A stretch of 32,039 nt of DNA from an uncultured Clostridia bacterium (GCA_904502015.1 CAJGEA010000005.1:1-32039); one strand, 5' to 3'; counted from the stretch's first letter, positions 14,455 through 23,106 are shown. Translations and numbers: made by a program. Notes: generated by a model from the letters alone, not told the origin.

Positions 14455-16590
14455 ATGAAACTCAATGATTACACCTTCCGCGCCGCCACCCCCGTCTGGG
14501 AGATCGGCACGGGCAAGATGATGAACCGCACCCTGTCCTTCTGCGCCAATGTGGCGGGCGGGCAGACTGCCAAGGTCGCCGCCGCAGCGTCTTGCGGCTT
14601 CGTTCTTCTGGTCAACGGGGAATTTGTAGCGCACGGCCCTGCCCGCTGTGCTCACGGTCACTTCCGCGTGGACGAGTACGAGCTTACCCCCTACCTGACG
14701 AAGGCGGTCAACCGCGTGACTCTGCGCGTGGTGGGCTACAATGTCAATTCCTTTTCCTACCTGAACCAGCCCTCCTTCCTCTGCGCCGAGATCCTGAGTG
14801 GGGACGAGGTGCTTGCCGCCACGGGTGGGGATGGCTTTACCTGCTATGCTACGGCCGAGCGCGTGATTAAGACCCAGCGCTACTCCTTCCAGCGTACCTT
14901 TGCCGAGGCGTACGAGCTGTCCGAGGGGGCGTTTGATTATGAGATCAACCTCGATACCAAGGCGGAGCCCATCGCCACCGAGGCTGCCGTGGCAGGCAGA
15001 TTCATCTGCCGCGATATGCCGTATTCGGATAACGAGATCATCTTGCCGCGCAAGGTATTCCAGCGCGGAACGGTCACCTACTCCGACAAGGAGGCCTACT
15101 ACCATTCCCGTGAGATGGTGCCCGCTGACGATTACTACACCTATCCCCTCGACGAGCTGGATTGTGCCTCCCATATTGAAGTGGGTAAGTGCGATTACTC
15201 GGCTCCGACCTCGGTGGATGAGCCTGCCCACGTGATTGATCTCACCGCCGACAGCTATGCCGATCTCGATCTGGGGGTCAACTACACGGGTGTTTATGAT
15301 CTGACCGTGGAATCGGAGGGCGACGGCACGCTGTATATTCTGTTTGACGAGATCCTGCTCGACGGACACGTTACCCCCCACCGTTTGTTTTCGTCCCAGA
15401 TCATCACGGTGCGCGTGGGGGCAGGGAAGTACCACCTCACCTGCGCCGAGCCCTACACCATGAAGTATATCCGCTTGATCGCCAAGGATTGTGCCATGAA
15501 GGTGACCGATCTCAAGATCTATCACATCGCCTATCCCGCCACCAAGATCACCGCCGAGTTTGCGGGCGACGATGCCACCATGAAGATGATCTACGATGCC
15601 GCCGTTGAGACCTTCCGTGCCAATACCGTGGATATTTACATGGATTGCCCCTCCCGCGAGCGGGCGGGATGGCTGTGCGACAGCTTCTTTACCTCCCGCG
15701 TGGAGAAAACACTGACGGGCAAATCCCTTGTGGAGCGCGCCTTCCTTGAGAATTTCCTCATGCCCGAGTCCTTTGATTTTCTTCCCAAGGGTATGCTCCC
15801 CATGTGCTACCCTGCGGATCACAACGACCGCACCTTCATCCCCAACTGGGCGATGTGGTACGTTGTGGAGCTGGGCGAATACCTGGCACGCACGGGGGAT
15901 ACCGAGCTCATTGCCTCTGCCAAAGAGAGAGTTTACGGCCTGCTGGACTACTTTACCAAGCTGGAGAACGAGTTTGGCCTTCTTGAAAAGCTGGAGTCCT
16001 GGGTGTTCGTTGAGTGGTCCAAATCCAACGAGCTGACGCAGGACGTGTCCTTTGCGTCCAATATGCTCTACTGTACCATGCTGGATATTGCCGCCGATCT
16101 GTATGCCGATTCCGCTCTGAAGGATAAGGCAACCGCGCTTCGCAACACCATCAACGAGATGTCCATGACCGAGTCGGGCTTCTACTGCGATAACGCATAC
16201 CGCGTGGACGGTAAGCTGGTTTTGTCGGGCGAGCGCACCGAGTCCTGCCAGTACTACGCCTTCTTCACGGGCGTGGCAACACCCGAGACTCACCCCGAGC
16301 TGTGGAATATCCTGGTTCATGATTTCGGCTACAATAGAGCGGAAAAGGGGCTGTATCCCGAGATCTGGCCCGCCAACGCCTTCATCGGCAACTACCTGCG
16401 TCTTGACCTGCTCGCCCGCCACGGCTTTAAGGAAGAGCTGTACGACAACATCAAGGGCTACTTCGCCTACATGGCGGAGCGCACGGGCACGCTGTGGGAG
16501 CTCACGGCCTCGCAGGCAAGCTGCGACCACGGCTTTGCCTCCCACGTTCTCTACTGGATGGATTCGCTGGGACTGCTTTCTCATCGGTAA
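14455..16590 (+). CDS. Alpha-L-rhamnosidase-like protein (GH78 type), 711 aa
   Basis: It probably removes terminal alpha-L-rhamnose from plant or bacterial glycans by an inverting mechanism. The N-terminal half (about 1-350) is made of beta-sandwich domains as in GH78. The (alpha/alpha)6 barrel starts near residue 365. It carries MDCPSRERAGWLCD (about 396-409), which corresponds to the conserved CP-R-ER-GW segment holding the catalytic acid. A later segment, GLYPEIWPANAFIGNYLRLDLL (about 635-655), contains a glutamate in the position expected for the base. There is no signal peptide, so it is probably cytoplasmic and acts on imported oligosaccharides. AGGAG precedes the ATG at 14455. No transporter or regulator lies beside it. 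The activity is not proven, as related barrels act on other sugars. Confidence 0.85.
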   Translation: MKLNDYTFRAATPVWEIGTGKMMNRTLSFCANVAGGQTAKVAAAASCGFVLLVNGEFVAHGPARCAHGHFRVDEYELTPYLTKAVNRVTLRVVGYNVNSFSYLNQPSFLCAEILSGDEVLAATGGDGFTCYATAERVIKTQRYSFQRTFAEAYELSEGAFDYEINLDTKAEPIATEAAVAGRFICRDMPYSDNEIILPRKVFQRGTVTYSDKEAYYHSREMVPADDYYTYPLDELDCASHIEVGKCDYSAPTSVDEPAHVIDLTADSYADLDLGVNYTGVYDLTVESEGDGTLYILFDEILLDGHVTPHRLFSSQIITVRVGAGKYHLTCAEPYTMKYIRLIAKDCAMKVTDLKIYHIAYPATKITAEFAGDDATMKMIYDAAVETFRANTVDIYMDCPSRERAGWLCDSFFTSRVEKTLTGKSLVERAFLENFLMPESFDFLPKGMLPMCYPADHNDRTFIPNWAMWYVVELGEYLARTGDTELIASAKERVYGLLDYFTKLENEFGLLEKLESWVFVEWSKSNELTQDVSFASNMLYCTMLDIAADLYADSALKDKATALRNTINEMSMTESGFYCDNAYRVDGKLVLSGERTESCQYYAFFTGVATPETHPELWNILVHDFGYNRAEKGLYPEIWPANAFIGNYLRLDLLARHGFKEELYDNIKGYFAYMAERTGTLWELTASQASCDHGFASHVLYWMDSLGLLSHR

Positions 16591-16598
16591 AAAATCAA

Positions 16599-16634
16599 AA
16601 ACGGGGCGGCGAGATGCATCTCGCCGCCCCGTTT
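16599..16634. terminator. Bidirectional terminator, perfect 36-bp palindrome
   Basis: AAACGGGGCGGCGAGATG is followed directly by its complement, with A residues on the left and TTT on the right. It lies between the convergent rhamnosidase (+) and winged-helix (-) genes and can serve both. Confidence 0.9.
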
Positions 16635-16694
16635 GGCGGGACAGGGGGGGGATGAGCTGGCGTGAGGAGTGGGGCTTTGTACGCCCCGAGCCTC

Positions 16695-17195
16695 TTACCA
16701 ATCGAACAGATCGAGCTCACGCGCAGAGCTGGGCTTCGCTTTTCCGCGCTTTTTGATGGCGCTGATGGCTCGGCGCGAGATCTTGCAGTAGTAGTGCGAG
16801 CCGTGCCTGAAAATGAGCCCGACACGGAGCAGCACGTCAAGCGCGGCCCACATATCCCCCTCGTCATCGTCTACGTGCTTCAGAATGTCGGCGAACGTGG
16901 CGCTGAACCGTCTGCCCAGAAAGTAGAGAACCTTCAGATCGTCGCCGTCCAGCTCGTCATAGACAAGATCACAGACGTCCGCGGGGAGATCCTTTCGCGC
17001 GAAGCTGGAGGTGACGGTGGGAAATTGATTGCCGGACTCGCATTCGGCAATCCATTTGCGCTTGGTTGCGTATTCGATCAGGCTGCGTGCCTCTTTGTAG
17101 GTGAGCTTCAATTCGATCTGAAGCTCGGGTATGGTTACAAACCCTTTTTGAAGGTGTGCGATCAGCACACCTTCCTTTTTTTGTGTGACTGTCAT
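16695..17195 (-). CDS. Double winged-helix protein of the coupling-ATPase operon, 166 aa
   Basis: I do not recognise a named family. Residues about 1-50 form a winged helix similar in spacing to the gamma domain of FtsK/SpoIIIE: 'LIAHLQKGFVTIPELQIELKL' continuing 'TYKEARSLIEYATKRKWI'. Residues about 85-150 look like a second winged helix ('DLKVLYFLGRRFSATFADILKHV' continuing to 'ALDVLLRVGLIFRHGSHYYC') with a basic end (KKRGKAKPSS). The start at 17195 has GGAAAGG about 9 bases upstream. It begins 22 bases after the stop of the VirD4-like ATPase and is the last gene of the operon. The FtsK-gamma similarity beside a DNA-pump-type ATPase suggests a DNA-recognition subunit; this is inference. Confidence 0.8.
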   Translation of the reverse strand: MTVTQKKEGVLIAHLQKGFVTIPELQIELKLTYKEARSLIEYATKRKWIAECESGNQFPTVTSSFARKDLPADVCDLVYDELDGDDLKVLYFLGRRFSATFADILKHVDDDEGDMWAALDVLLRVGLIFRHGSHYYCKISRRAISAIKKRGKAKPSSARELDLFDW

Positions 17196-17217
17196 GATGG
17201 ATGCCTTTCCGATGGGA

Positions 17218-19059
17218 TCACAGGTCGGATAAGTTCAGGCGTCCCTTCCGTTGCTTATCGCTTATGAGCCAACTGACGTTGTAAGTATATTTGGGTGAGA
17301 AGAATGGGATGGGGGATGGGCGGTGGGCAAGCTTGCTTTCGCCGTGATCGTATTCGGGGCACAGGTAGCTGCGCTCGATATTCGACCAGATGACGTCGCC
17401 GCGCATTTGCGTAACGATACATTCGCCGCCACTCAGCTGGCTCAGGCGGCTGATAGGGACGAGGGGGACGAGCTCGTTCGAATAATGCTCGATGTACGAC
17501 TGCGTCCCGTTAATGGCGGACAGGCCGGAGGTGACCTCGTGCATACCGCATTCCTTGGAGAATGCCGCCTTGGTTTCGTAATTGCAGGAGCCGTAGAACA
17601 GGTGCATATTCAGGTTATCTATGATGATGTCGGCGGTCTCCTTGTCGTATACGCGGTAGAGCTGTGCGTAGGATTGGACGATCAGGAAGAACCAGATGTT
17701 ACGGGAGCGGCAGGCCGAGATGACGTGCTCAAAATCCTTGAACTGGGGGAAATTGCCGAACTCGTCCAGCAGGAAGTAGCAGGGGCGGTTGAGCGATCCG
17801 CCTTTGTTACGCGCCGCTTCGATCAGCGTGGTGTAGAGATCCGAGATGAAAAGACTGATGACGCCGTAGTGCAGACTATCCTCGTCCTTGTAGGAAATGA
17901 AGATGACTGTGGGCTTGTCCTCGTCATCGAGGCTCTCAATGTCAATGGTGTTTGCGCAGGTGATGCGGCGCACCGAGGTGTCGCGGAATTTTTTAATCTT
18001 CTCGGAAAAACAAGAAACGATGCAGCTGCGCGTGCTGGATGCCGTCAGGTCGATGATGCTGGCCATGACCAGCTGGTACGCTCTGGAGGTCTCGGGATTT
18101 CTTTTGCTGAAATATCCATGGTCGTTGATGGAGCTGCCGTTGTCCGTGAAGGTATCGTAAATTTTGATGAGCGTGTCGAAATTGTAGGTTTCCTCGGTGA
18201 TCCGCCCTTCCTTCTTGTCAGGGACGCTGTCCTCCAGCATGGCCCACAAGAAGCCTCGGACGAAGGAGGCCGAGATCTGGTCCCAGTAGGGATCTGTTTT
18301 CTTGGCTACAGGGGAAACTGCCTCGGCAATGTTGCCGATCTTGTCGCTTATGTCGGCCATCAGGCTGTCCTTCTCGGCATAGATGGCGGTGTCCAGTTCC
18401 GCCTGACTCCTGTAAACCTTTCCCCGAAAGCAGTTGTAGGCTACGCCGTCCTCACGGACTACGCTGACCTCGTTCTCGATGTTGAGATACTTTTGGTAGA
18501 GTCGGTAGATCTTGGTCAGGGGATTCCAGCAGTCGGATACCGTGTAGTTCTTGAAATTGAGGCAGACCACGTTGTAGCCGTTTTCTGTGAACAGGTTGGC
18601 GGTCTGCTCGTTCAGCTCGTCCTTCGGGTCGCTGATGATGATGGTGGGCTTGTTCTTTTTGGTGCCCATCCAGTTCAGGAAGGGGAGCGCGAAGCCCGTT
18701 GTCTTTCCGCTTCCCGTAGAGCCGATGATGAGTGCGTGCGTGTCCGGCGTGAAGGTTCCTTCCAGCTCTCCTGACTCATTGCGGGCGATGTAAATGGGGA
18801 ATCCGCTGATGTCGGTTTGGGACAGCTTGCTGTAGGGGACGGTCATCTCGGGGTGAAGCGCTCTGTAAGCGGCGCCCTTGCAAAGCCGTGCGTTTTCGTT
18901 GTGCTCGTGCAGGGGGAAGCGCTCCTCAATGGAGTGCATATGAGAGCGTCTGGCGATTCTCGTTCTTTCGTGGGATTCGGAAGCCCCGGGGCGGGGCTTC
19001 GTATCGGCCGCGCCGTATACGGTATTTTCATCGTTCACGATCGTATTTTTATTTTTCAT
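17218..19059 (-). CDS. VirD4/TraG-family coupling-type ATPase, soluble, 613 aa
   Basis: This is a RecA-like hexameric ATPase of the type IV coupling family, whose members drive DNA or protein through secretion or conjugation channels. Seen directly: Walker A GSTGSGKTT (about 113-121); ISDPKDEL (143-150), typical of TraG; Walker B CYFLLDEFGNFP (427-438); and the motif that follows in the family, ISACRSRNIWFFLIVQSYAQL (447-467), with NLNMHLFYG (482-490) and ETKAAFSKECG. Usual family members have one or two N-terminal membrane helices; here the first 105 residues are hydrophilic, so the protein should be cytoplasmic. No relaxase, VirB4, VirB6 or other conjugation gene is present in the window. 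The start at 19059 has AAGGA upstream. It follows the pseudo-AAA+ gene by 58 bases in the ClpP operon. Confidence 0.9.
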   Translation of the reverse strand: MKNKNTIVNDENTVYGAADTKPRPGASESHERTRIARRSHMHSIEERFPLHEHNENARLCKGAAYRALHPEMTVPYSKLSQTDISGFPIYIARNESGELEGTFTPDTHALIIGSTGSGKTTGFALPFLNWMGTKKNKPTIIISDPKDELNEQTANLFTENGYNVVCLNFKNYTVSDCWNPLTKIYRLYQKYLNIENEVSVVREDGVAYNCFRGKVYRSQAELDTAIYAEKDSLMADISDKIGNIAEAVSPVAKKTDPYWDQISASFVRGFLWAMLEDSVPDKKEGRITEETYNFDTLIKIYDTFTDNGSSINDHGYFSKRNPETSRAYQLVMASIIDLTASSTRSCIVSCFSEKIKKFRDTSVRRITCANTIDIESLDDEDKPTVIFISYKDEDSLHYGVISLFISDLYTTLIEAARNKGGSLNRPCYFLLDEFGNFPQFKDFEHVISACRSRNIWFFLIVQSYAQLYRVYDKETADIIIDNLNMHLFYGSCNYETKAAFSKECGMHEVTSGLSAINGTQSYIEHYSNELVPLVPISRLSQLSGGECIVTQMRGDVIWSNIERSYLCPEYDHGESKLAHRPSPIPFFSPKYTYNVSWLISDKQRKGRLNLSDL

Positions 19060-19117
19060 GTCCTTTTCATCCTTCTATTATTTAGGTAATTCAAGCCATT
19101 AGAGCGGTTTGGACGGG

Positions 19118-20764
19118 TCAGACCGTGGAATCTTTCCAGAAGCCGCCGTGGTTGTTGCCAAAATCGTATTTGTCGACGATGCCCTGCAGGACGGGAACCG
19201 TAATGCAGACGTGGCTATCCTCAGCCCTGAGTCGGCAAATCGCCTTGTTCAGGAGGTCGGTTACGGCAGCGTGAGAATAGTCAAAGAGGAAGGCGGGAAC
19301 ATCCGATGCCATTGTGAGAGAGGCGAGCTTGAATTCCGCCTTCTTTCTCTCCAAGGCGTTTGCGATGACGGTATGAAACTCGGTGAGCGACAATTCAGCC
19401 GCCATAATCACGTCGCAGCACTCGGCAACGGCGGAATCGGGAATCTCGGACGCGAACAGAATGGGCAGAACGCCCGAAAGATCCATCTCGATCTGGGGAG
19501 TGGAGCCAATGGCGTAGTGCTTTCTGCTTGCGGCATGGAGGTGGTTGACCAGCTCGGCTCGGGTTTCCTGACTAAGCATTTCGCAATGGTCAATCACGAC
19601 GACCACGTTTCTGTCGCCGTGCTTCTGCATAGCGGCGATGAAGAGGTTTTCGGTGGAGCGGGAGAGGTTGCAGGCATCTCCCTCCTGCGGGCGGACATAG
19701 GATACGGGCGCGCCCGCGAAGGCGCTTCTGATGGCCTCTCGGTAGTAGTCCAGAACGAACTCGTCGTTGCAAACGAACAAGAGCGGCTTGTAGAGCGCGG
19801 TGTCGCGCAGATCCAGCATGGACAGATTGGCGTGGATATGCTCGGTCTCGGCTTGACGCTCCTCGGCAGAGGTGTCAAAAGCGGTTGCGTTGAAGCGGAT
19901 TTCGGTATCCTGCGTGACGCCGAGCGGGAGACTGAGGGAGAGCGATTCCGCGTTCTTGAGAGAGCGGATCAACTCGTACTTCGAGTTCTCCCCGAGGACC
20001 GTCGAGCCGATGATCCTCATGACGTCGGGATGTGCCTTGTCGGGCTGAAGCACGCCCTGACAGAAGGCGTAGTCCAGCGCCAGGGTGATTTTGTCCTGCT
20101 TGGTATCGTCGGGGATCTCCAGCTCGTCCTTCAGGTAGAGGCGAACGGTCTTGCTCGACGAAGCGCCCAGAAGCGTGCACAGCTTGCTGTGGAACGCGGC
20201 GGGGGAATCGGAGTAGCGCGCCCCCATGAGGATCGCAAGGATGTGGTTCCAGCAGGCCGCGATCCTGATCCTCTTTTCGGCCACGGCGCGGTTTTCCTGA
20301 ACCAGAATGCCGTGATATTCCAAGAACGCAAGCAGGGCGGTGCAATGCGTGTGGCCGCCCGAGGCTTTCTTCACCAGCATGCCGAGGACGGTGTCGAGCG
20401 AGGCGTCCTCCTGTGTCGGCAGAAGCTCGGTCTTGCTCTGGATGGCAAATACCTTTTGGGAAAGAACGTAATTTTCGGTGTCAGAGATCCGATCGGGGTA
20501 CTGCTTGGAGAGGCGCATCAAGCGGTTGAAGTCAACGGCGTTGTCAGCGAGAGAAAAGAGATCGGACGAGATGATGTTCCAGATCTCATCCAGCCATATA
20601 CGGTTGTGCACGCCGAACACGGCGGCATATCGATCATAGATATACCGCATTTCCTCGGGGGTGCAGTAGGCGGTGAAGAGAACGTCGGCGAACAGATAGT
20701 GGTTCAGGAAGGCGTTGCGCAGAAACGCGGGCTCGGTGGTCTTATGCAAGATTTTGTTGCTCAT
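19118..20764 (-). CDS. AAA+-like protein without P-loop, partner of ClpP, 548 aa
   Basis: I do not recognise a named family. The C-terminal third looks like an AAA+ module that has lost ATP binding. A strand, KPLLFVCNDEF (about 326-336), sits where Walker A should be, but there is no GxxxxGK[ST]. NVVVVIDHCEML (386-397) resembles Walker B with histidine in place of the glutamate. GVLPILFASE (431-440) occupies the sensor-1 position. An LSLTEFHTVIANALERKK segment (about 458-475) resembles the start of the lid domain of Lon/ClpX-like proteins. The first 300 residues are helical and unassigned. Its ATG lies inside clpP, 23 bases overlapping, with GGAGG in clpP as ribosome binding site, so translation is coupled and equal amounts are expected. 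It may be a substrate adaptor or a ring-forming scaffold; this is inference. Confidence 0.75.
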   Translation of the reverse strand: MSNKILHKTTEPAFLRNAFLNHYLFADVLFTAYCTPEEMRYIYDRYAAVFGVHNRIWLDEIWNIISSDLFSLADNAVDFNRLMRLSKQYPDRISDTENYVLSQKVFAIQSKTELLPTQEDASLDTVLGMLVKKASGGHTHCTALLAFLEYHGILVQENRAVAEKRIRIAACWNHILAILMGARYSDSPAAFHSKLCTLLGASSSKTVRLYLKDELEIPDDTKQDKITLALDYAFCQGVLQPDKAHPDVMRIIGSTVLGENSKYELIRSLKNAESLSLSLPLGVTQDTEIRFNATAFDTSAEERQAETEHIHANLSMLDLRDTALYKPLLFVCNDEFVLDYYREAIRSAFAGAPVSYVRPQEGDACNLSRSTENLFIAAMQKHGDRNVVVVIDHCEMLSQETRAELVNHLHAASRKHYAIGSTPQIEMDLSGVLPILFASEIPDSAVAECCDVIMAAELSLTEFHTVIANALERKKAEFKLASLTMASDVPAFLFDYSHAAVTDLLNKAICRLRAEDSHVCITVPVLQGIVDKYDFGNNHGGFWKDSTV

Positions 20765-21395
20765 AGTATTCCTCCATAGTGATAGTACTTGCCTTGATGG
20801 GCGTTTGAACGACGCGGTCGATCAGACCGTATTCGCAGGCGGCCTGGGCGGACATTCGATTGTCGCGGTCGGTATCCGTGCGAATCTGCTCGATGGGCTT
20901 GCCCGTGTGCAGGGCGAGTAGGATGTTGAGCTTTTCGCGCGTGGCGCGCATCTGCTCTGCGTACAGGAGAATATCGGATGCTTGTCCCTGCGTTCCGCCT
21001 AAGGGCTGGTGGATCAGCACCTCACTGTTCGGGAGAGCCTCACGCTTCCCCTTGGTGCCCGCGGACAGAAGGAAGGCGCCCATGGAGGCGGCCATGCCGA
21101 CGCAGGTGGTGCGGATATCGGCATCCACGAAGTTCATGGTGTCGTAGATCGCCAGGCCCGCGGAGACGGACCCGCCCGGGCTGTTGATCCAGACGTTGAT
21201 TTCCCGATCCTCGCGGGGGACATTGTTGGCCTTGAACATGTAATCGAGATACAGAAGGGCGCTGATGGCGTAGTTTGCCATTTCGTCGCATACGGGGCCC
21301 CACAGCTTGATGGTATGTCGCTTCAAAAAGAAGCCGTCGGACAGCGGTTCGCTCTCTTTGCTTGCCGCGGGGAAGGTGAGCAGTTCTTTTTTCAT
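20742..21395 (-). CDS. ClpP-type serine peptidase, 217 aa
   Basis: This is the proteolytic subunit of a Clp protease, an S14 peptidase that forms barrel-shaped tetradecamers. The triad is intact: Ser104 in GMAASMGAFL, His129 in SEVLIHQPLGG and Asp178 in TDTDRDNRMSA. The spacings of 25 and 49 residues are those of canonical ClpP. WINSPGGSVSAGLAIYDTM (69-87) is the substrate-binding strand. The N-terminal loop region (about 1-35) departs from housekeeping ClpP, and a short insertion (DYMFKANNVPRED, 51-63) lies before the NSPGG segment, so this is a paralogue with altered partner docking. AGGAG precedes the ATG at 21395. It is the first gene of the operon; neither ClpX nor ClpA follows, and the next gene is the pseudo-AAA+ protein. 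Confidence 0.93.
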   Translation of the reverse strand: MKKELLTFPAASKESEPLSDGFFLKRHTIKLWGPVCDEMANYAISALLYLDYMFKANNVPREDREINVWINSPGGSVSAGLAIYDTMNFVDADIRTTCVGMAASMGAFLLSAGTKGKREALPNSEVLIHQPLGGTQGQASDILLYAEQMRATREKLNILLALHTGKPIEQIRTDTDRDNRMSAQAACEYGLIDRVVQTPIKASTITMEEYYEQQNLA

Positions 21396-21446
21396 ACGTG
21401 TATCTCCTTTTTTGTTTTATTTTCTTTCGTTTTCAAGTGCGCTCTG

Positions 21447-21476
21447 ATTATACATCGTGAGGCCGGGATTTCGCAA
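21447..21476 (-). promoter_or_regulatory. Promoter of the clpP-like operon
   Basis: On the minus strand, TTGCGA (21471-21476) and TATAAT (21447-21452) are separated by 18 bases, about 50 bases before the start codon. Confidence 0.65.
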
Positions 21477-21479
21477 GCT

Positions 21480-21890
21480 ACGAACGTAAATACGCCGCAA
21501 TAAACGGAAAGTTTCGACATGAAATAAAAGAATGCGGTCGAACGGCAAACAGTGAGTGAGAGATAAAAATTTCGTTTACGCCGTTCTGAAATATTGTAGG
21601 GGTGCGAGGGAGTCCCTTGGGGCCAAGGTGGCTGTCGCCGAGAGTTTTTTCCGTTATATATTTAATGCGCGGTATATCGAAGCCGCATTGACGCCGCTCT
21701 CGCGGGTCTTCTATAATGCATAACGCGTATCGAGGAGGATTTTCGTACCGTACAATGATAAATTCTAACTTTTTTTGTAAATATATGTTCATAAATGTAA
21801 ATAAAAAACGCACGAATGTGAACGAGCGGGATTTTCGTCGGAAAAATGCAAAAATAAAAATCGAAATCCTCAAAAAAATAAAGGAACCCG
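21480..21890. other. Divergent intergenic region between the ClpP operon and the HTH/RSH-like operon
   Basis: About 400 bases without a convincing gene, more AT-rich than its surroundings towards the right. It contains an inverted repeat GAACGGC (21540-21546)/GCCGTTC (21580-21586) and a short CCTTGG/CCAAGG hairpin near 21613-21628. It also contains a possible second plus-strand promoter, TTGACG (21688-21693)/TATAAT (21712-21717), with an 18-base spacer. The open frames here are Lys/Asn-rich on one strand and Arg/Phe-rich on the other, and I do not take them as genes. Confidence 0.5.
21688..21717 (+). promoter_or_regulatory. Possible distal promoter of the HTH/RSH-like operon
   Basis: TTGACG and TATAAT with an 18-base spacer. 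It would give a leader of about 260 bases. It is weaker evidence than the proximal promoter at 21891-21919. Confidence 0.4.
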
Positions 21891-21985
21891 TTGACAACCC
21901 GAGATGCGTGTGCTACAATATACCCACATTTCCACGTTTTACGAGCTTATACAAATTTTACGGCAGAAAGAGGAGGAATCGGTAA
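21754..21985 (+). other. Possible small basic leader frame, 76 codons, stop overlapping next start
   Basis: An open frame rich in Lys, Asn and Arg ends TAATG with the start of the HTH gene. A GAGGAGG lies about 13 bases upstream of its ATG. The composition is unlike that of the neighbouring genes, and a strong promoter lies inside it, so coding is doubtful. Confidence 0.2.
21891..21919 (+). promoter_or_regulatory. Proximal promoter of the HTH/RSH-like operon
   Basis: TTGACA (21891-21896) and TACAAT (21914-21919) are 17 bases apart, about 65 bases before the ATG at 21985. Confidence 0.85.
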
Positions 21986-23106
21986 TGTTGAGCGACAAGC
22001 AAATAAAGCTGCTCAAGGGCTGTGTCAGCAATAACCTTCGGGAATTGATGGAGGCGATGGATTGGACACAGGCCAGACTGGCTGAAAAAATGGGGTGCGC
22101 TGAGGGAACCATCAGCCACTACGTGAAGGGCGAGCGCCTCCCTCCGTTGGATTTTATGGTGGGACTGTGCGCCCTGCCTGAAATCAGAGAGCGGGGGTTT
22201 GAGCTCAATGTGGACGCGCTGATTGGCGACAAATTCAACCCCACCGCACCGACACGCAGACAAAGCATTCCCTCGGGTGTCACCGCGCGGGAGGCGGGGC
22301 ACGGTGATTTTCTCGGAAATTACCTCTGCTATTTCTTTGATCAGAGCAAGCCCCTGACCGATCCTGATTTTGATCGGGGCGGGGAATTACGCTACGGCGT
22401 CGTGTCGGTTCACGACGTGTGGGAGAGCCTGACGGGGGAGCGGAGCATCCGCGCCAAGGTTGCCTTCTTCAAGGAGGAGGACGGTGAGGCCTCGTTGCGT
22501 CTGAAGCGGGCGTTGGATGCCGTTTTTCAATCGGAGACGGATATAATGGCGCGTAACGCTGCCATAGAGGAAGCCTTCCGAGGGGAACCGACCGTAGCAA
22601 ACGCAACCTATGGGGGCACCGTGGCTTTTAGTGATTACCACGTTTTCCTGAACGTTTACAGCGACGTTTACGACGACAATGCGTTGATGATTTTCTACTC
22701 GCCGCAACGGCGAGGTGATACCGAATATGCGGGCGGACTTGGAACCGCGTCTCTTGTTGCGCGCGGAAGATCCCCAATGCCGACGGCGCAAAGGGTATTC
22801 ATGACAAAATATGAGTTGAATTGCCCCTGCGAGGTGATTTCCGAAGCACTGTGGATGGCGAAGGCTTGTTCCACCGTGTCGCAAGAGGGGGATGCAAACG
22901 CGCTGTGTGATTTCTGCCGAAAACTGTATCAGGACGAGGTTCTCTCTCGGAATTTTGCTGAGTCGGACAAGAAGGTGCTGGTGCGGAACCGTTTGGATCA
23001 GATTGTGGCACAAAACGTCGAGAAGAATATCCGCTTCCTCGGCGGTGTGAGCGAGGACGAGGACAGAGCGGCGTGCAGGCTCATTGAGCAGTACAGGAAA
23101 CAGTAG
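21985..23106 (+). CDS. XRE-type HTH regulator with a novel sensor domain, 373 aa
   Basis: Residues about 12-70 are a Cro/CI helix-turn-helix: 'NNLRELMEAMDWTQARLAEK' continuing 'MGCAEGTISHYVKGERLPPL', with the recognition helix at about 39-49. A large C-terminal domain (about 105-300) has the pattern YLCYFFDQSKP, then LRYGVVSVHDV, then AFSDYHVFLNVYSDVYDDNALMIFY, which suggests an alpha/beta ligand-binding domain I cannot name. The last 70 residues are helical. The start at 21985 is set by AGGAGG 9 bases upstream; upstream in-frame ATGs have no ribosome binding site. It is followed 13 bases later by the RSH-like gene and is divergent from the ClpP operon, so it is a candidate regulator of both. 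Confidence 0.85.
   Translation: MLSDKQIKLLKGCVSNNLRELMEAMDWTQARLAEKMGCAEGTISHYVKGERLPPLDFMVGLCALPEIRERGFELNVDALIGDKFNPTAPTRRQSIPSGVTAREAGHGDFLGNYLCYFFDQSKPLTDPDFDRGGELRYGVVSVHDVWESLTGERSIRAKVAFFKEEDGEASLRLKRALDAVFQSETDIMARNAAIEEAFRGEPTVANATYGGTVAFSDYHVFLNVYSDVYDDNALMIFYSPQRRGDTEYAGGLGTASLVARGRSPMPTAQRVFMTKYELNCPCEVISEALWMAKACSTVSQEGDANALCDFCRKLYQDEVLSRNFAESDKKVLVRNRLDQIVAQNVEKNIRFLGGVSEDEDRAACRLIEQYRKQ

Noticed and set aside
14407..16701. 764-codon open frame on the minus strand
   Set aside because: Antisense shadow of the rhamnosidase gene caused by GC-rich codon bias.
17323..20779. Long plus-strand frames (483 and 556 codons)
   Set aside because: Shadows of the VirD4-like and AAA-like genes on the other strand; no ribosome binding site and no domain.
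21478..21897. 139-codon minus-strand frame in the divergent region
   Set aside because: AT-rich composition, no ribosome binding site, and it overlaps promoters of both divergent operons.
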